64,000 nucleotides of DNA. Origin: Streptomyces sp. NBC_01237. GTDB lineage: Bacteria > Actinomycetota > Actinomycetes > Streptomycetales > Streptomycetaceae. Below, one piece after another: positions 25,737 to 35,168 of this stretch; positions within the stretch are counted from its first letter, which is position 1, and every line of letters begins with the position of its first letter. The position numbers and the translations under genes were made by a program. The stretch lies in contig NZ_CP108509.1 of the NCBI RefSeq assembly GCF_035917275.1, positions 1,178,001 through 1,242,000 of the forward strand, given 5' to 3'. The notes beneath the pieces are model-generated. The model was not told the origin of the DNA, searched no databases, and worked only from the letters and a program-made list of their open reading frames with translations.

Positions 25737-27352
25737 GCGACCACCTCCCCGTGCTCCAGGACGATGCGGTGGTCGGCCCGGGCCGCGAGGGCGTGGTCAT
25801 GGGTGGTCAGCACGATGGTGCGGCCGGGGAGGGTGAGCAGGGTGTTCATGACGGCCTCCGCCGTGTCGGGGTCGAGGGCGCTGGTGGGTTCGTCGAGCAC
25901 AAGCACCGGGGCCTGGGTGAGCAGCGCGCGGGCGAGGGCGAGGCGTTGGCGCTCCCCGCCGGACAGCGGTCCGGCCGGGGCGTCGAGCGGGACGTCCAGG
26001 GCGGTGGCCGCCAGGGCCGCCCGTAGTTCCGGATCGGTGGCACGGGGGCGGGCGGGCAACAGGTTCTCGCGGACGCTTCGGGGAAGGACATCGGGCGACT
26101 GGGGAACGGTGGCGACGCGTCGTGCCATCGATTCCAGCGGCAGGTCGCGGTAGGGCGTGTCCCCGAGGCGGATCGTGCCGTCGTCGGGGTCGATGCCCCG
26201 GCCGAGCAGGCGCAGCAGGGTGGTCTTGCCGGAACCGCTGGGACCGGTCACCGCTGTGACCGCGTTCGGCGTGATGACCAGGTTCAGCGGGCCGACGAGC
26301 CGCCGTCCGCCCTCCCGTACGGTGACCGCTTCGAGGACGGGTGCCGGCTTCGGGTCCCCGGCCGCACGGGGGGTACCGGCGGTTTCGTCCCGGGGTGCCG
26401 GGCTGTCTCCCGCGGGACCGGGATGCAGCAGGGGTTCGGCGATCAGGGCGTCGATGCGCCGGGCCGCGTCCCGGGCGGCGCCGAGGTAGTCCAGGCCGTG
26501 GCCGAGGCGCAGGACCGGCGCGAGGGAGGCGAGGGCGAAGAGGCAGACGGCGGTGAGCTGCCAGACCGGCATCCGGTGGCCGACGCAGAACGCCGCGACC
26601 AGGGTCACGCTCGGCTGGAGCAGCGCGGTGGCCACCGCTGCCGGGGTCGCGACCCGTCCGACCCAGTCCCGGAACCCGTGCCCGAACTCCCGTGTCGCGG
26701 CGGCGTATCGGGCCGAGGCGCCGGATTCGTCGCCGTGGACCTGGGTGATCACCGCGCCGCGGACCATGTCGTCGACGGCGGTGACGATGCGGCCGACGGT
26801 CCGGCCCCGGTCCGCCGCGTAGCGCCGTGACAGCCGCGGGATGACCACCAGGCGGAACACGGCCGCCAGGGCGGCGGGCACGACCGCGAGGAGGCCGGGC
26901 GGACCGGCGTATCCGACCAGCAGGACGAGCGCCGCGAGCGGGGCGATCACCACGGTCGCGATCTCGCCGGGCAGATGGGCCACCGCGTGGTGCAGCGCCG
27001 AGACGTCGCCGTCGAGCCGGGTGCGCAGACCCTGGGCGCCGAGCCGGGCCAGGGCGGACGTGGGCAGCCGGGAGACATGGGCCGCCAGCACGCGGCGGAG
27101 CCGGTGTTCGAACTCCGCCTCCGCGCCGTGCGCCAGCCAGGACGACAGGGAGTTCAGGGCTCCCGCCGCGACGAGGGCCAGGGCGCCCCACCACACCCAT
27201 CGGGGGTCCGGGGCGCGGACGAACTCGACCACCGCGGCCAGGAGTGCGACTCCCGCCCCGGCGGCGAGCGCCGCGCAGCCGATCCCCGTGGCGAGACGTG
27301 CGACCGAGCCGTGCAGCGCCCGTCCGATACCGGGTCCCGTAGAAGTAAGCAT
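25733..27352 (-). CDS. ABC transporter, fused permease-ATPase (half 1)
   Basis: The 539-residue half-transporter has an exporter-type membrane domain and an ATPase with Walker A GPSGSGKT, signature LSGGERQR and LVLDEPTSALD. Its stop overlaps the start of the partner half at 25736. The ATG at 27352 lies inside an iron-box-like palindrome. A second in-frame ATG at 27366 is possible, and neither has a strong ribosome binding site. Divergent from the siderophore lipoprotein at 27546, it likely moves a siderophore or its iron complex. Import (IrtAB-like) and export are both open. Confidence 0.87.
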   Translation of the reverse strand: MLTSTGPGIGRALHGSVARLATGIGCAALAAGAGVALLAAVVEFVRAPDPRWVWWGALALVAAGALNSLSSWLAHGAEAEFEHRLRRVLAAHVSRLPTSALARLGAQGLRTRLDGDVSALHHAVAHLPGEIATVVIAPLAALVLLVGYAGPPGLLAVVPAALAAVFRLVVIPRLSRRYAADRGRTVGRIVTAVDDMVRGAVITQVHGDESGASARYAAATREFGHGFRDWVGRVATPAAVATALLQPSVTLVAAFCVGHRMPVWQLTAVCLFALASLAPVLRLGHGLDYLGAARDAARRIDALIAEPLLHPGPAGDSPAPRDETAGTPRAAGDPKPAPVLEAVTVREGGRRLVGPLNLVITPNAVTAVTGPSGSGKTTLLRLLGRGIDPDDGTIRLGDTPYRDLPLESMARRVATVPQSPDVLPRSVRENLLPARPRATDPELRAALAATALDVPLDAPAGPLSGGERQRLALARALLTQAPVLVLDEPTSALDPDTAEAVMNTLLTLPGRTIVLTTHDHALAARADHRIVLEHGEVVA

Positions 27353-27404
27353 TGCCTTACCGTACATGTAAAAATATCCGCAGGATAAGGCTAGGCTTAC
27401 CTTC
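27344..27404. promoter_or_regulatory. Divergent promoter region with two iron boxes
   Basis: Two DmdR/IdeR-like elements occur: 27386-27404 (TAAGGCTAGGCTTACCTTC, about 14 of 19 matches to the Streptomyces box) and 27344-27360 (on the minus strand, a TAAGGCAATGCTTAC core). The first lies between the divergent ABC pair and the siderophore lipoprotein gene; the second overlaps the start of the ABC gene. Both units are expected to be repressed by iron. Confidence 0.75.
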
Positions 27405-27545
27405 CTGCGGCGCTGATCATGACCAGCGACACGTGAGGGCACCGGTGCGTCATCGCCGTCGGCACCCCATACCGCCGCCCCCCGCCGTACCGGCGATCCC
27501 GCACACCCTTTTGACGCGAACACAACCCCTGCGAAAGAGAGAACC

Positions 27546-28577
27546 ATGCGCCGCCCCCTCCGCCCGTGGACACCGCTGGTCGGTGCCCTGCTCGCCGCCA
27601 CCATCGCCCTGAGCGGCTGCACCGCCACCAAGAGCACCGAGGGTTCCGCCGCCCCGGACGCCGCGAGCGGGACGAGCAAGGGCTTCCCCGCCACCTTCAC
27701 CAATGCCTGGGGCACGGCAACCGTCCCGGCCGCGCCCCGGCGCGTCGTCACCCTCGGCTACGCGGACACCGCCGTCGCGGGCGCCTTGGGCGCGCACATC
27801 GTCGGCGCGGTCAAGAGCTACGGCAGCCTCAGCGGGGAGACGAAGGACGAGAACCTCCCCTACACCGAGCCGCTCGACGACTCCGTGACCTGGCTCGACC
27901 CGATGAACATCAACACCGAGCGGATAGCGGCGCTCAGGCCGGATCTCATCCTGGCGAGCACCGCGTTCACCCTCGACGAGCCCACCTACAAGCGCCTGTC
28001 CACCGTGGCGCCCGTCGTCGCCTACGAGAAGCGGCTCTACGGGGCGGACGCCACCGACGAGGCCCTGCGGATCGGGCGGGCCCTCGGCGACGAGCCGGGC
28101 GCGCGCAAGGTCCTGGACACCGCCGACCGAGCGGTGGAGAAGCTCAGGACCGACCTGCCGGGCCTGGCCGGAAAGACATACCTGTACGGCCAGGCCCGTG
28201 ACGGGTTCGCCGTGATGATCACCGAGGAGACCAACGCCACCGCCCGGTTCATGAACCGGCTCGGCCTGACCCCGCTGCCCGCCGTCGCGAACCTGGAAGG
28301 GAAGGGCTCCGTACCGGGCGCCGTCGACGTCAGCTACGAACGGGCCGCCCTGTACGACCGCGCCGATGTCCTCTTCATGACGTACCAGAGCGGCGCGCTC
28401 AAGGAGAAGTTCGAGTCCGACCCCGTCGTGTCACGGCTCCGGATCGTCAAGTCCGACCGGTACCTGCCGCTCGGAATCGAGGCGGCGACCGCGCTCCAGT
28501 CCCCGAACGCCGCCGCCGTGCCGTGGCTCATCGGTGAACTCCGCGCCACCCTCGCCACCGCCGCCTCCGCTCGATGA
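27546..28577 (+). CDS. Siderophore-binding lipoprotein (second iron system)
   Basis: The 343-residue FecB/FhuD-like binding protein has a textbook lipobox (LSGC, Cys25) and the class III fold features RRVVTLGYADTAVAGALG and LRPDLILASTAFT. It captures a ferric siderophore at the membrane surface for the two FecCD permeases encoded downstream with overlapping junctions. The ATG at 27546 has an AGAGAGA site. The iron boxes at 27344-27404 predict iron repression. Confidence 0.9.
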   Translation: MRRPLRPWTPLVGALLAATIALSGCTATKSTEGSAAPDAASGTSKGFPATFTNAWGTATVPAAPRRVVTLGYADTAVAGALGAHIVGAVKSYGSLSGETKDENLPYTEPLDDSVTWLDPMNINTERIAALRPDLILASTAFTLDEPTYKRLSTVAPVVAYEKRLYGADATDEALRIGRALGDEPGARKVLDTADRAVEKLRTDLPGLAGKTYLYGQARDGFAVMITEETNATARFMNRLGLTPLPAVANLEGKGSVPGAVDVSYERAALYDRADVLFMTYQSGALKEKFESDPVVSRLRIVKSDRYLPLGIEAATALQSPNAAAVPWLIGELRATLATAASAR

Positions 28578-29608
28578 CCGCTTCCACCCCGCCCGTCGGG
28601 CGGCGCGCCCCCCGGCCCGGCGCCCGCGTCCTCGCGTTCGCCGGGGCCGGGTGCGGCGTCCTGCTGCTCGTCGCCGCCGCCAGTGTCGCGTTCGGCTCGC
28701 GGACCGTCGGAATCCATCAGATCGTCCAGGGGCTCGCCCACACCGGACCGGCGGACATCGTCACCCTGGTCCGGGAGGTCCGAGTGCCGCGTACGGCGGC
28801 GGGGCTCGTCGCCGGGGCCGCGCTCGGCGCTGCGGGCATCCTGATCCAGGCCGTGACCCGCAACCCGCTCGGCGACCCCGGACTGCTGGGCGTCAGCAGC
28901 GGTTCCGGCTTCGCCGTCACCCTCACCGTCGCCCTCACCGGATCCACCGGCGTCACCGCCACCGTCTGGTCCGCCTTCGCGGGGGCAGCCGCCGTAACCG
29001 TGCTGATCGTCGTCGTCGCCGCGGCGACCGGCAACCGCCACCCCGGACAACTGGTCCTCGTCGGGGTCGCGCTCGGCGCCGTCCTCTCGGGAATCCAGGC
29101 CGCCCTGACCCTGCTCAACCCCCGCACCCTCGACACCATGCGCGCCTGGAGCGCCGGCACCCTGACCGGGATCCCGCCCGGCACCACCGCGTTCCTCACG
29201 CTCTTCGTCGCCGTCGGGCTGTTCGCCGCCCTGACCGTCGCCAGGGGCCTGGACATGGCGGCGATGGGCGAGGACCTGGCGCGGGGCCTCGGCACCCGCA
29301 CCCATCTCACCCGGGCCGTCGCCATCGCCGCGATCACCCTGCTCGCGGGCTCGGCGACCGCACTGGCCGGACCCCTGTCGTTCCTCGGGCTGATGGTCCC
29401 CCATCTGCTGCGGCCACTCATCGGTCCCGGCACCCGGCGCCTGCTCCTGGGTTCGCTGATCGTCGGACCCGTGCTGCTGCTGACCGCCGACGTGGCCGCC
29501 CGGCTCGTCACCCGGCCGGGCGAACTCCCCGTCGGAGTCGTCACCGCCTTCCTCGGAGCACCGCTGCTCCTCATACTGCTCCACTCCCGGAAAGGGCGGA
29601 TCCGGTGA
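28574..29608 (+). CDS. FecCD-type siderophore permease
   Basis: The 344-residue membrane protein has about nine hydrophobic segments and the FecCD motifs VTRNPLGDPGLLGVSSG and GPLSFLGLMVPH, the latter touching the ATPase. It is coupled by ATGA and GTGA overlaps to the genes on either side. It forms the pore as a heterodimer with the next gene product. Confidence 0.9.
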   Translation: MTASTPPVGRRAPRPGARVLAFAGAGCGVLLLVAAASVAFGSRTVGIHQIVQGLAHTGPADIVTLVREVRVPRTAAGLVAGAALGAAGILIQAVTRNPLGDPGLLGVSSGSGFAVTLTVALTGSTGVTATVWSAFAGAAAVTVLIVVVAAATGNRHPGQLVLVGVALGAVLSGIQAALTLLNPRTLDTMRAWSAGTLTGIPPGTTAFLTLFVAVGLFAALTVARGLDMAAMGEDLARGLGTRTHLTRAVAIAAITLLAGSATALAGPLSFLGLMVPHLLRPLIGPGTRRLLLGSLIVGPVLLLTADVAARLVTRPGELPVGVVTAFLGAPLLLILLHSRKGRIR

Positions 29609-30666
29609 CCGGCCCCACCACCACCGTGCCCACCACCACCGCCCCCGGCGCCCGTCGCTCCCGGGGCAGGCGCCGGCACCGGGCGGCCGGCACCACACTG
29701 ACGCTGACGCTCCTGGGCGCGGCCGTTCTCATCGCCTCCCTGGCAGCGGGCGACATCTCCGTCCCCGTACCCGATGTCCTCCACGCCCTCGCCGGGCGGG
29801 GGGACCCGCTGACCAGCACGGTGGTCCTCACCTGGCGCCTGCCGCGCGCCCTGCTCGCCCTGGCCCTCGGGGCGGCCCTGGGGCTGTCCGGGGCGATCTT
29901 CCAGACCCTGACCCGCAACCCGCTCGGCAGCCCCGACGTGATCGGGTTCAACACCGGCGCCTCGACCGGTGCCCTGGCCGTGCTCCTCTCCGGCACCGCC
30001 GGTTACACCCGGACCGCACTGGGCGCTCTCATCGGCGGGCTCGCCACGGCGGCCCTGGTGTACGCGCTCGGCGGCAGGCGCTCCACGGCCACCACCCGCT
30101 TCGTCGTCACCGGCATCGCCGTGAGCGCGATCCTCACCTCGGTCAACACCTGGCTGATGTACGGCGCCGACACGGCCGTCGCCGCCCGTGCGGCCCAGTG
30201 GACCGCGGGCAGTCTCGACGCGCTCGGCTGGGAACACGCCGTACCGGCCCTGGTGGCCCTCGCACCGCTCGCCCTGATCACCCCGTTCCTCGTCCGTACC
30301 CTGCGGGTTCTCGAACTCGGCGACGACGTGGCCACCGCGCTCGGTGCGCGGGTCGTACGGGGGCGGCTGATCCTCGCGACGGTGGGTGTCGCACTCACGG
30401 CCGTCGCCACCTCGGTCGCCGGGCCCCTGGCCTTCGTCGCCCTCGCAGCACCGCAGATCGCCCGGCTTCTGTACCGCCGCACCCCGGGCATCAGTCTGCC
30501 GGGCGCCGCCCTGACCGGCGCCCTCCTGCTCGCCGGGGCCGACTGGGTCGCCGCACACGCCTTCGCCCCCGTCCAGCTCCCGACGGGAGTCGTCACGGTC
30601 AGCACCGGGGGCGCGTATCTGCTCTGGCTGCTGCTCGGCCCGCGGCGCGGAGGCCGGAAGGGATGA
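29605..30666 (+). CDS. FecCD-type siderophore permease, second subunit
   Basis: The 353-residue partner permease has an Arg-rich cytoplasmic N-terminus and motifs LTRNPLGSPDVIGFNTG and GPLAFVALAAPQIARLLY. It starts at a GTG overlapping the previous TGA. No ATPase gene follows: the next gene, on the other strand, ends only 2 bp away. The system must borrow an ATPase from elsewhere, for example the one at 10385, or its ATPase has been lost. Confidence 0.9.
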   Translation: MTGPTTTVPTTTAPGARRSRGRRRHRAAGTTLTLTLLGAAVLIASLAAGDISVPVPDVLHALAGRGDPLTSTVVLTWRLPRALLALALGAALGLSGAIFQTLTRNPLGSPDVIGFNTGASTGALAVLLSGTAGYTRTALGALIGGLATAALVYALGGRRSTATTRFVVTGIAVSAILTSVNTWLMYGADTAVAARAAQWTAGSLDALGWEHAVPALVALAPLALITPFLVRTLRVLELGDDVATALGARVVRGRLILATVGVALTAVATSVAGPLAFVALAAPQIARLLYRRTPGISLPGAALTGALLLAGADWVAAHAFAPVQLPTGVVTVSTGGAYLLWLLLGPRRGGRKG

Positions 30667-30668
30667 GG

Positions 30669-32057
30669 TCAGCGGCCCACTGCCTCAGCCACCCGAGTGC
30701 CCGGGTCGGCGGCGAAGCGGCGCAGGACACTCACGTAACGTGCCAGGAACTCCTCCGCCCATTCCGCGCGGTACTCCCCCGTGTCCGTCCGCAGTTCGAC
30801 CAGCGCGCTCCCACCGCTGTCACGGATGTGCACCCGCATTCCGCCCCGGGGCACCTCGTCGCGAGCGATGCGCACGGTGGTCACGGTCAGCCCGTCGGTC
30901 CGGAGCTTCCAGGAGGAGCCGCCCGAGGTGAGGTCGAAGTTCACGTACCTCGGTCCGTGCCCCGTCGCGGAGAGGTAACGGATGCCGTAGTTCTCCGGGT
31001 CGAGTTCTCTGGCCATCAGGGCGTGGGGCAGTTCCTGGTGGCGCAGGGCCCCGAATATCGTGCGGCTCTCGCTCTGCGCCACTTCCGCGAGCGACTCCTC
31101 GCCCGAGAACGTGGTGCGCAGCACGCACGGAGTGGCGAAGTAGCCCACGGCACGGCGGACTTCGCTCTGGGACCGGTTGGCCAACGAACCCATGATCGCG
31201 ACATCGGACGCCGTCCCGTCGCTCTCGCCGAGTGCGAGCCGGTGGTGCCGTACGGTGACTTTGAGGGCGGCCGCGCACACCGCGGTCAGCGTCACACGCT
31301 GCCGGCGAACGATGTGCGTCAGCCCCGCGTGCAAGGGCTGATCCACGGTGAACCGGTCCACCCGCAGCCTGCGTTCCGCGCCGTCCCCCCTCGCGGGGTC
31401 ACGAAGCCTCGAAAGGGGGACGGTGGCGACACCGTCCAATTTCCGACGCCAGTAGCTCAGCAGTTTCTCGCGTTCCTGACCGGCCAGGAAAAGGCGCTCC
31501 GAGTGGGCGAAGTCCAGGAACTGGAAGGGGAGGGGCGGCAGTTCGGTGCCGTCGCCCGTACGTCCGTTCGCCGCGTAGAGGGCGAACAGGTCCTCGGCGA
31601 GGATCTGGCACGACTCGCCGTCCGCGATGACGTGGTCCAGGACGAACCCCACCAGATGGTGCGCGGGTGCCACGCGGATGCACCGCACGCGCAGGAGAGG
31701 ACCGCTCGCCAGGTCGAAGGGGACCGCGGCGGTCTCGGCGACGAGCCTTCGGGCGGCCTCCCAGGACTCCTCAGCCGTGGCCCCCTCCACGGAGAGGACC
31801 GCGAAGTCCAGCTCGTCCGCGGGACGCAGGGCGATGTCGTGGGAGCCCTCCGGGAAGACGATCCGCACGCTCTCGTGGCGCAACTGCAGCTGGGCCAGGG
31901 CCGCTTCCAGCCGGCCGGTGTCGAGTTCCCCCTCGACGGAGCAGCCGAAGACGAGCACATTGCTCTGCTGGCTCACCTCGCGGCCGTGGACCAGGCGTTC
32001 CTCCTGGGTGAACGACGCCCTCTGGACCTGTCCGCGGTCGGCTTCGTACAGCTTCAT
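30669..32057 (-). CDS. Stand-alone condensation-domain protein
   Basis: The 462-residue protein is a single condensation (C) domain of the NRPS/CoA-acyltransferase superfamily. The HHxxxDG motif reads DHVIADG (residues 141-147): the second, catalytic His is kept and the first is Asp, as in some functional C domains. It also shows PFDLASGPLLR and the LPPLPFQFLDF loop. There is no attached carrier or adenylation domain. As last gene of an eight-gene operon with an acyl carrier protein and an ATP-grasp ligase, it probably joins a carrier-bound acyl or aminoacyl group to an amine or hydroxyl. Its start overlaps the glycosyltransferase stop (ATGA). Confidence 0.87.
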   Translation of the reverse strand: MKLYEADRGQVQRASFTQEERLVHGREVSQQSNVLVFGCSVEGELDTGRLEAALAQLQLRHESVRIVFPEGSHDIALRPADELDFAVLSVEGATAEESWEAARRLVAETAAVPFDLASGPLLRVRCIRVAPAHHLVGFVLDHVIADGESCQILAEDLFALYAANGRTGDGTELPPLPFQFLDFAHSERLFLAGQEREKLLSYWRRKLDGVATVPLSRLRDPARGDGAERRLRVDRFTVDQPLHAGLTHIVRRQRVTLTAVCAAALKVTVRHHRLALGESDGTASDVAIMGSLANRSQSEVRRAVGYFATPCVLRTTFSGEESLAEVAQSESRTIFGALRHQELPHALMARELDPENYGIRYLSATGHGPRYVNFDLTSGGSSWKLRTDGLTVTTVRIARDEVPRGGMRVHIRDSGGSALVELRTDTGEYRAEWAEEFLARYVSVLRRFAADPGTRVAEAVGR

Positions 32058-33142
32058 TCTGAACACAGGGAGACCTCGCTGCCGGAGAGGGCCGCCGCGA
32101 GGTCTCGCGGACCTTCGGCGGCGCCGAGCAGGGCGTGGTGCATCTTCTCCAGCGGGTGGAGGGAGAACCCGTCCGCGCGCCAGTCCTCGTAGCGCACCCC
32201 GAATCCCAGGTCGCACCACAACTGGGCGTTGTGGGACTCGTGTTCGCCCGAGGGTTCCAGCAGCACGAGAGGGGTGGCCGACCACAGCGAGTCCAGAAGT
32301 GTGCCTCCGCCGGGCTTGCTGACCATGGCGTGTGCCGTACGTGCCAGATCGAAGGAGGAGTGGTGCGCGCTGCCCCGTGTGTAGGTGATGTCCGACATCG
32401 ACCGGCCCGGCAGCAGGCGGCCGAGCGGGGGGTACCCGTTGTCCAGCCACGGGTGCCACGTCGGACTCAGGGCGAAGTGACGGGCCCGTCCGCCCCGGGG
32501 GTCCGCCTCCTCGGCGGCGTGCACGACCAGGTCGATGTCATGCCCGGCGGAAGCGAGTTCGGCGGCCCGGTCGCGGTAGGTTCCCATGCCCCACCCGCCC
32601 CCGTGCACCAGGAGGCGCGGTTCACGCCGGCCCCAGTCGAGCGGGGGCTCCGCGGTGACCGGGATCGTCCAGGGCAGCGCGGTGTCCGACCGCGAGGCCA
32701 GCCAGACCTCCTCGGTACCCGGCAGGGGGAGCCCCGCGTTCCGGAAGGACGGCGAGGCGACCGAGTCGACATGGCAGAGGATCACGCGCGGCTTCAGGCC
32801 GGTGCGTTCGGTGAAGAGACGTACGAGGTTCAGCCAGAATCCGGAGAAGACGACCACGGTGCGCACCCCGCTCGCCTCCCAGCGGCGGAACAGCTCCTCC
32901 CGTGCTCCGGCATCGATCGCCGACAGCGGGTCGGAGGCGATCCGCTGCCCCGCTCGCGCCACGCGAAAATCACGGTGGAACACCTCACGTGAGGCGGTCA
33001 CGGCCGCGAGCCGTTCGGCGGGGAGCAGCCGCTCCAGCACCTCGACCGCGGCGGGTACGCCTCGCTCCCGCAGCCGGGACGCGAGCAGCAGCCCCGGCAC
33101 ATGCACGCCCAGGGCGACCCCCGAAGTGAGTATCGCGATCAC
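32054..33142 (-). CDS. GT-B glycosyltransferase-like protein
   Basis: The 362-residue protein has the UDP-glycosyltransferase (MurG/MGT-like) C-terminal nucleotide-binding region: MVSKPGGGTLLDSLW followed by PLVLLEPSGEHESHNA, corresponding to the donor-binding loop. The N-terminal half has ILTSGVALGVHVPGLLLA, an acceptor-domain start. The GTG at 33142 overlaps the upstream stop. It likely transfers a sugar to an intermediate of this operon's product. It could also be a diverged paralogue with another role, since overall similarity to named families is low. Confidence 0.7.
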   Translation of the reverse strand: MIAILTSGVALGVHVPGLLLASRLRERGVPAAVEVLERLLPAERLAAVTASREVFHRDFRVARAGQRIASDPLSAIDAGAREELFRRWEASGVRTVVVFSGFWLNLVRLFTERTGLKPRVILCHVDSVASPSFRNAGLPLPGTEEVWLASRSDTALPWTIPVTAEPPLDWGRREPRLLVHGGGWGMGTYRDRAAELASAGHDIDLVVHAAEEADPRGGRARHFALSPTWHPWLDNGYPPLGRLLPGRSMSDITYTRGSAHHSSFDLARTAHAMVSKPGGGTLLDSLWSATPLVLLEPSGEHESHNAQLWCDLGFGVRYEDWRADGFSLHPLEKMHHALLGAAEGPRDLAAALSGSEVSLCSE

Positions 33143-34161
33143 TGGCGGCCGCCCTGGAGCCCCGATTCCACGTCCTCCAGTGCCGAGAGGAGCTGGGGGG
33201 CCACATGGTTCCACGCCCACTCCCGGTCGGCAGGCGCGGCGTTGCGGGGTTCGACCTCCACGAGCATGATCAGGTAGAGGTAGGTCCGGTAGAGGGCGAG
33301 GCGCCGGCGTACGGAGTCGTCGAAGACGGTCTTCCCGCCGGCGCTCGCGTAGCCGGCCAGGAATTCCTTGTCCTGTTCGATGTCGGCGAAGAGCGCCAGT
33401 GAGACGAAGTCGGCCACCGGGTCGCCCCAGAACATCCGTTCGCCGTCGATGAGCCCGCTCAGCCGGACGGCGCCGGGCGGCCCGGAGAGCAGGCGGTTTC
33501 CCTGCCAGAGGTCGAAGTGGACCAGGGCGGGCCGGGTCACGTCGTCCAGTACGCCGGACGCGGCGGCGAACACCTCCCGGATGGCGGTGGTGGTACGCGG
33601 AAGCCGTGCGGCGTACCGGTCCGCGTCGTCCAGGACGGCACCGGCCATCGTGGTGAACGCCTCCCGCCAGGTCGGTGCCAGCGGCCCCAGCGGCTGCGCG
33701 GGGTAGCCGAACCCCGGCCCCGTGACCGTGTGCAGCCGCGCCACCAGTCGTCCCAGCTCCTCCCGCAGCCGCCCCTGTTCGCCGTCCTCCAGGGAACCGG
33801 CGACCTCGTGCCAGGGAGTACCCGGGCAGGCCGTCATGATCAGGTAGGGGCCGGCATCCGTGGCGGCCCCGGTATCGCTGTGGACCACCCGGGGCACGAT
33901 GCCCGCGTCGTCGACCGCCGCGGCGGACCCGTAGAAAGTGATCTCGCCGGTCAACAGCCCCCGCTCGTACGCCATCCCCTCAGCCGCACGCGGCGGAAGC
34001 TTCAGCACCCACTCACGGCCCCGGTCCAGAGTGACCCGGAGAACCGTGTTGTACGTACCACCGGCCAACGGGGCGAAGCGGGCCGACTCCCGCCCCCGCA
34101 CACCGACTTCCCCCAGAATCGCGGCAGCCACCTCAGCGGGATTCTCGTGCGACATACTCAT
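33139..34161 (-). CDS. APH-like phosphotransferase
   Basis: The 340-residue protein has the aminoglycoside-phosphotransferase/kinase fold: an ATP-binding Lys in EWVLKLPP, the catalytic loop HFDLWQGNRL (D and N) and the metal-binding Asp in GLIDGERMFWGDP. The family phosphorylates antibiotics, sugars or amino alcohols. In an operon with glycosyltransferase and ligase genes it could be a biosynthetic kinase or a self-resistance enzyme. The stop overlaps the next start. It resembles choline/macrolide kinases only in general motifs. Confidence 0.82.
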   Translation of the reverse strand: MSMSHENPAEVAAAILGEVGVRGRESARFAPLAGGTYNTVLRVTLDRGREWVLKLPPRAAEGMAYERGLLTGEITFYGSAAAVDDAGIVPRVVHSDTGAATDAGPYLIMTACPGTPWHEVAGSLEDGEQGRLREELGRLVARLHTVTGPGFGYPAQPLGPLAPTWREAFTTMAGAVLDDADRYAARLPRTTTAIREVFAAASGVLDDVTRPALVHFDLWQGNRLLSGPPGAVRLSGLIDGERMFWGDPVADFVSLALFADIEQDKEFLAGYASAGGKTVFDDSVRRRLALYRTYLYLIMLVEVEPRNAAPADREWAWNHVAPQLLSALEDVESGLQGGRQ

Positions 34162-35168
34162 TCTCGCTCCTCCTCGACGGACCCGGACATGCTGCGCCGT
34201 GCCGACTCATGGATCCGGTCCATGAGCGCGATTCGCGGTTCGGAGGCCCCGAGTTCGGCGCCCCAGTGCGTGCCCTCCTGCCGCAGCAGGGCACGGATGC
34301 GTGCGAACTGCTGTGTGTAGTAGGACACCGCGGGTGTTCTGGTCACCGTTCTGCTGCCGTCACGGGCGACCACCGTGATGTTCAGGGAAACAGCCCCGGC
34401 GACGGGCAGCAGGACGCCCCGGATCCGGACGGTGCCCTCACGGAACACAAACACGTGCTCGGTGGTACGGGTCGTGCCGAAGGAGCACTCCAGCAGGGCG
34501 CGCTGTCCCGTGGGCAGCACCAGGGCCGCGGAGAACCGGCGGTCCACGTTGCCGAAGCCGTCGAAGTCGGAGTGCCCCGTCCCTCGGACGTCGGTGATGC
34601 CCACCGTGTCCTGGAGTGCCTGGAGCCAGTACCCCGCGGAGTCGTAGAAGCACCCCCCACCGAGGTCGGGCCGCCAGCGGTAGCCCGGCCCCGGCTGCAC
34701 CGCGAAGTCGAACCGGCTGCGCACACCGTCGAGTTCGCCGAACGTGCCCGCCCGCAGCCATTCGCGCACCGTCCGGTGCCAGGGGTGTCCGAGCGTGGGC
34801 AACGCCTCCAGCACATGGCCGCCCCCGTGCCGCTGCGCGGCGGCGATCGCCGAGAGCTCCGGCCGGGTCAGGCACAGGGGCTTCTCGACGACCACGTGCT
34901 TGCCCGCCCGCGCCGCACGTTCCGCCCATCGCGCGTGTCCCGCGGTGTGCAGGGAGATGTAGACCAGGTCGATCGCGGGGTCGGCGATCAGGTCCTCGTA
35001 GTCCGCGTGGACGTGCGGGATCGAGTGACGGCGGGCATAGTCCTCGGCACGGTCGGGATCGGACGCGGCCACCGCCCGTACGCTGACATCGTGGTACTCC
35101 TGACTGGGGCGGATCATGGTGCGTTCGGCTATCCCGGTCGCCCCGATCAGTCCGATGGCCAGGCTCAT
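34158..35168 (-). CDS. Gfo/Idh/MocA family oxidoreductase
   Basis: The 336-residue protein starts with the dinucleotide-binding GLIGATGIAERTM and has the family signature EKP (VVVEKPLCLTRPEL) and a C-terminal beta-sheet domain with GGGCFYDSAGYWLQAL. It resembles NDP-hexose 3-ketoreductases and the second Gfo/Idh enzyme at 62817. It would reduce a ketone on a sugar or amino-sugar with NAD(P)H. It is coupled by stop-start overlaps to the ATP-grasp gene before it and the kinase gene after it. Confidence 0.86.
   Translation of the reverse strand: MSLAIGLIGATGIAERTMIRPSQEYHDVSVRAVAASDPDRAEDYARRHSIPHVHADYEDLIADPAIDLVYISLHTAGHARWAERAARAGKHVVVEKPLCLTRPELSAIAAAQRHGGGHVLEALPTLGHPWHRTVREWLRAGTFGELDGVRSRFDFAVQPGPGYRWRPDLGGGCFYDSAGYWLQALQDTVGITDVRGTGHSDFDGFGNVDRRFSAALVLPTGQRALLECSFGTTRTTEHVFVFREGTVRIRGVLLPVAGAVSLNITVVARDGSRTVTRTPAVSYYTQQFARIRALLRQEGTHWGAELGASEPRIALMDRIHESARRSMSGSVEEERE

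Noticed and set aside
24006..26153. A 715-codon plus-strand frame opposite the two ABC half-transporters
   Set aside because: Both minus-strand genes have full Walker and signature motifs; the antisense frame has none and low-complexity composition.
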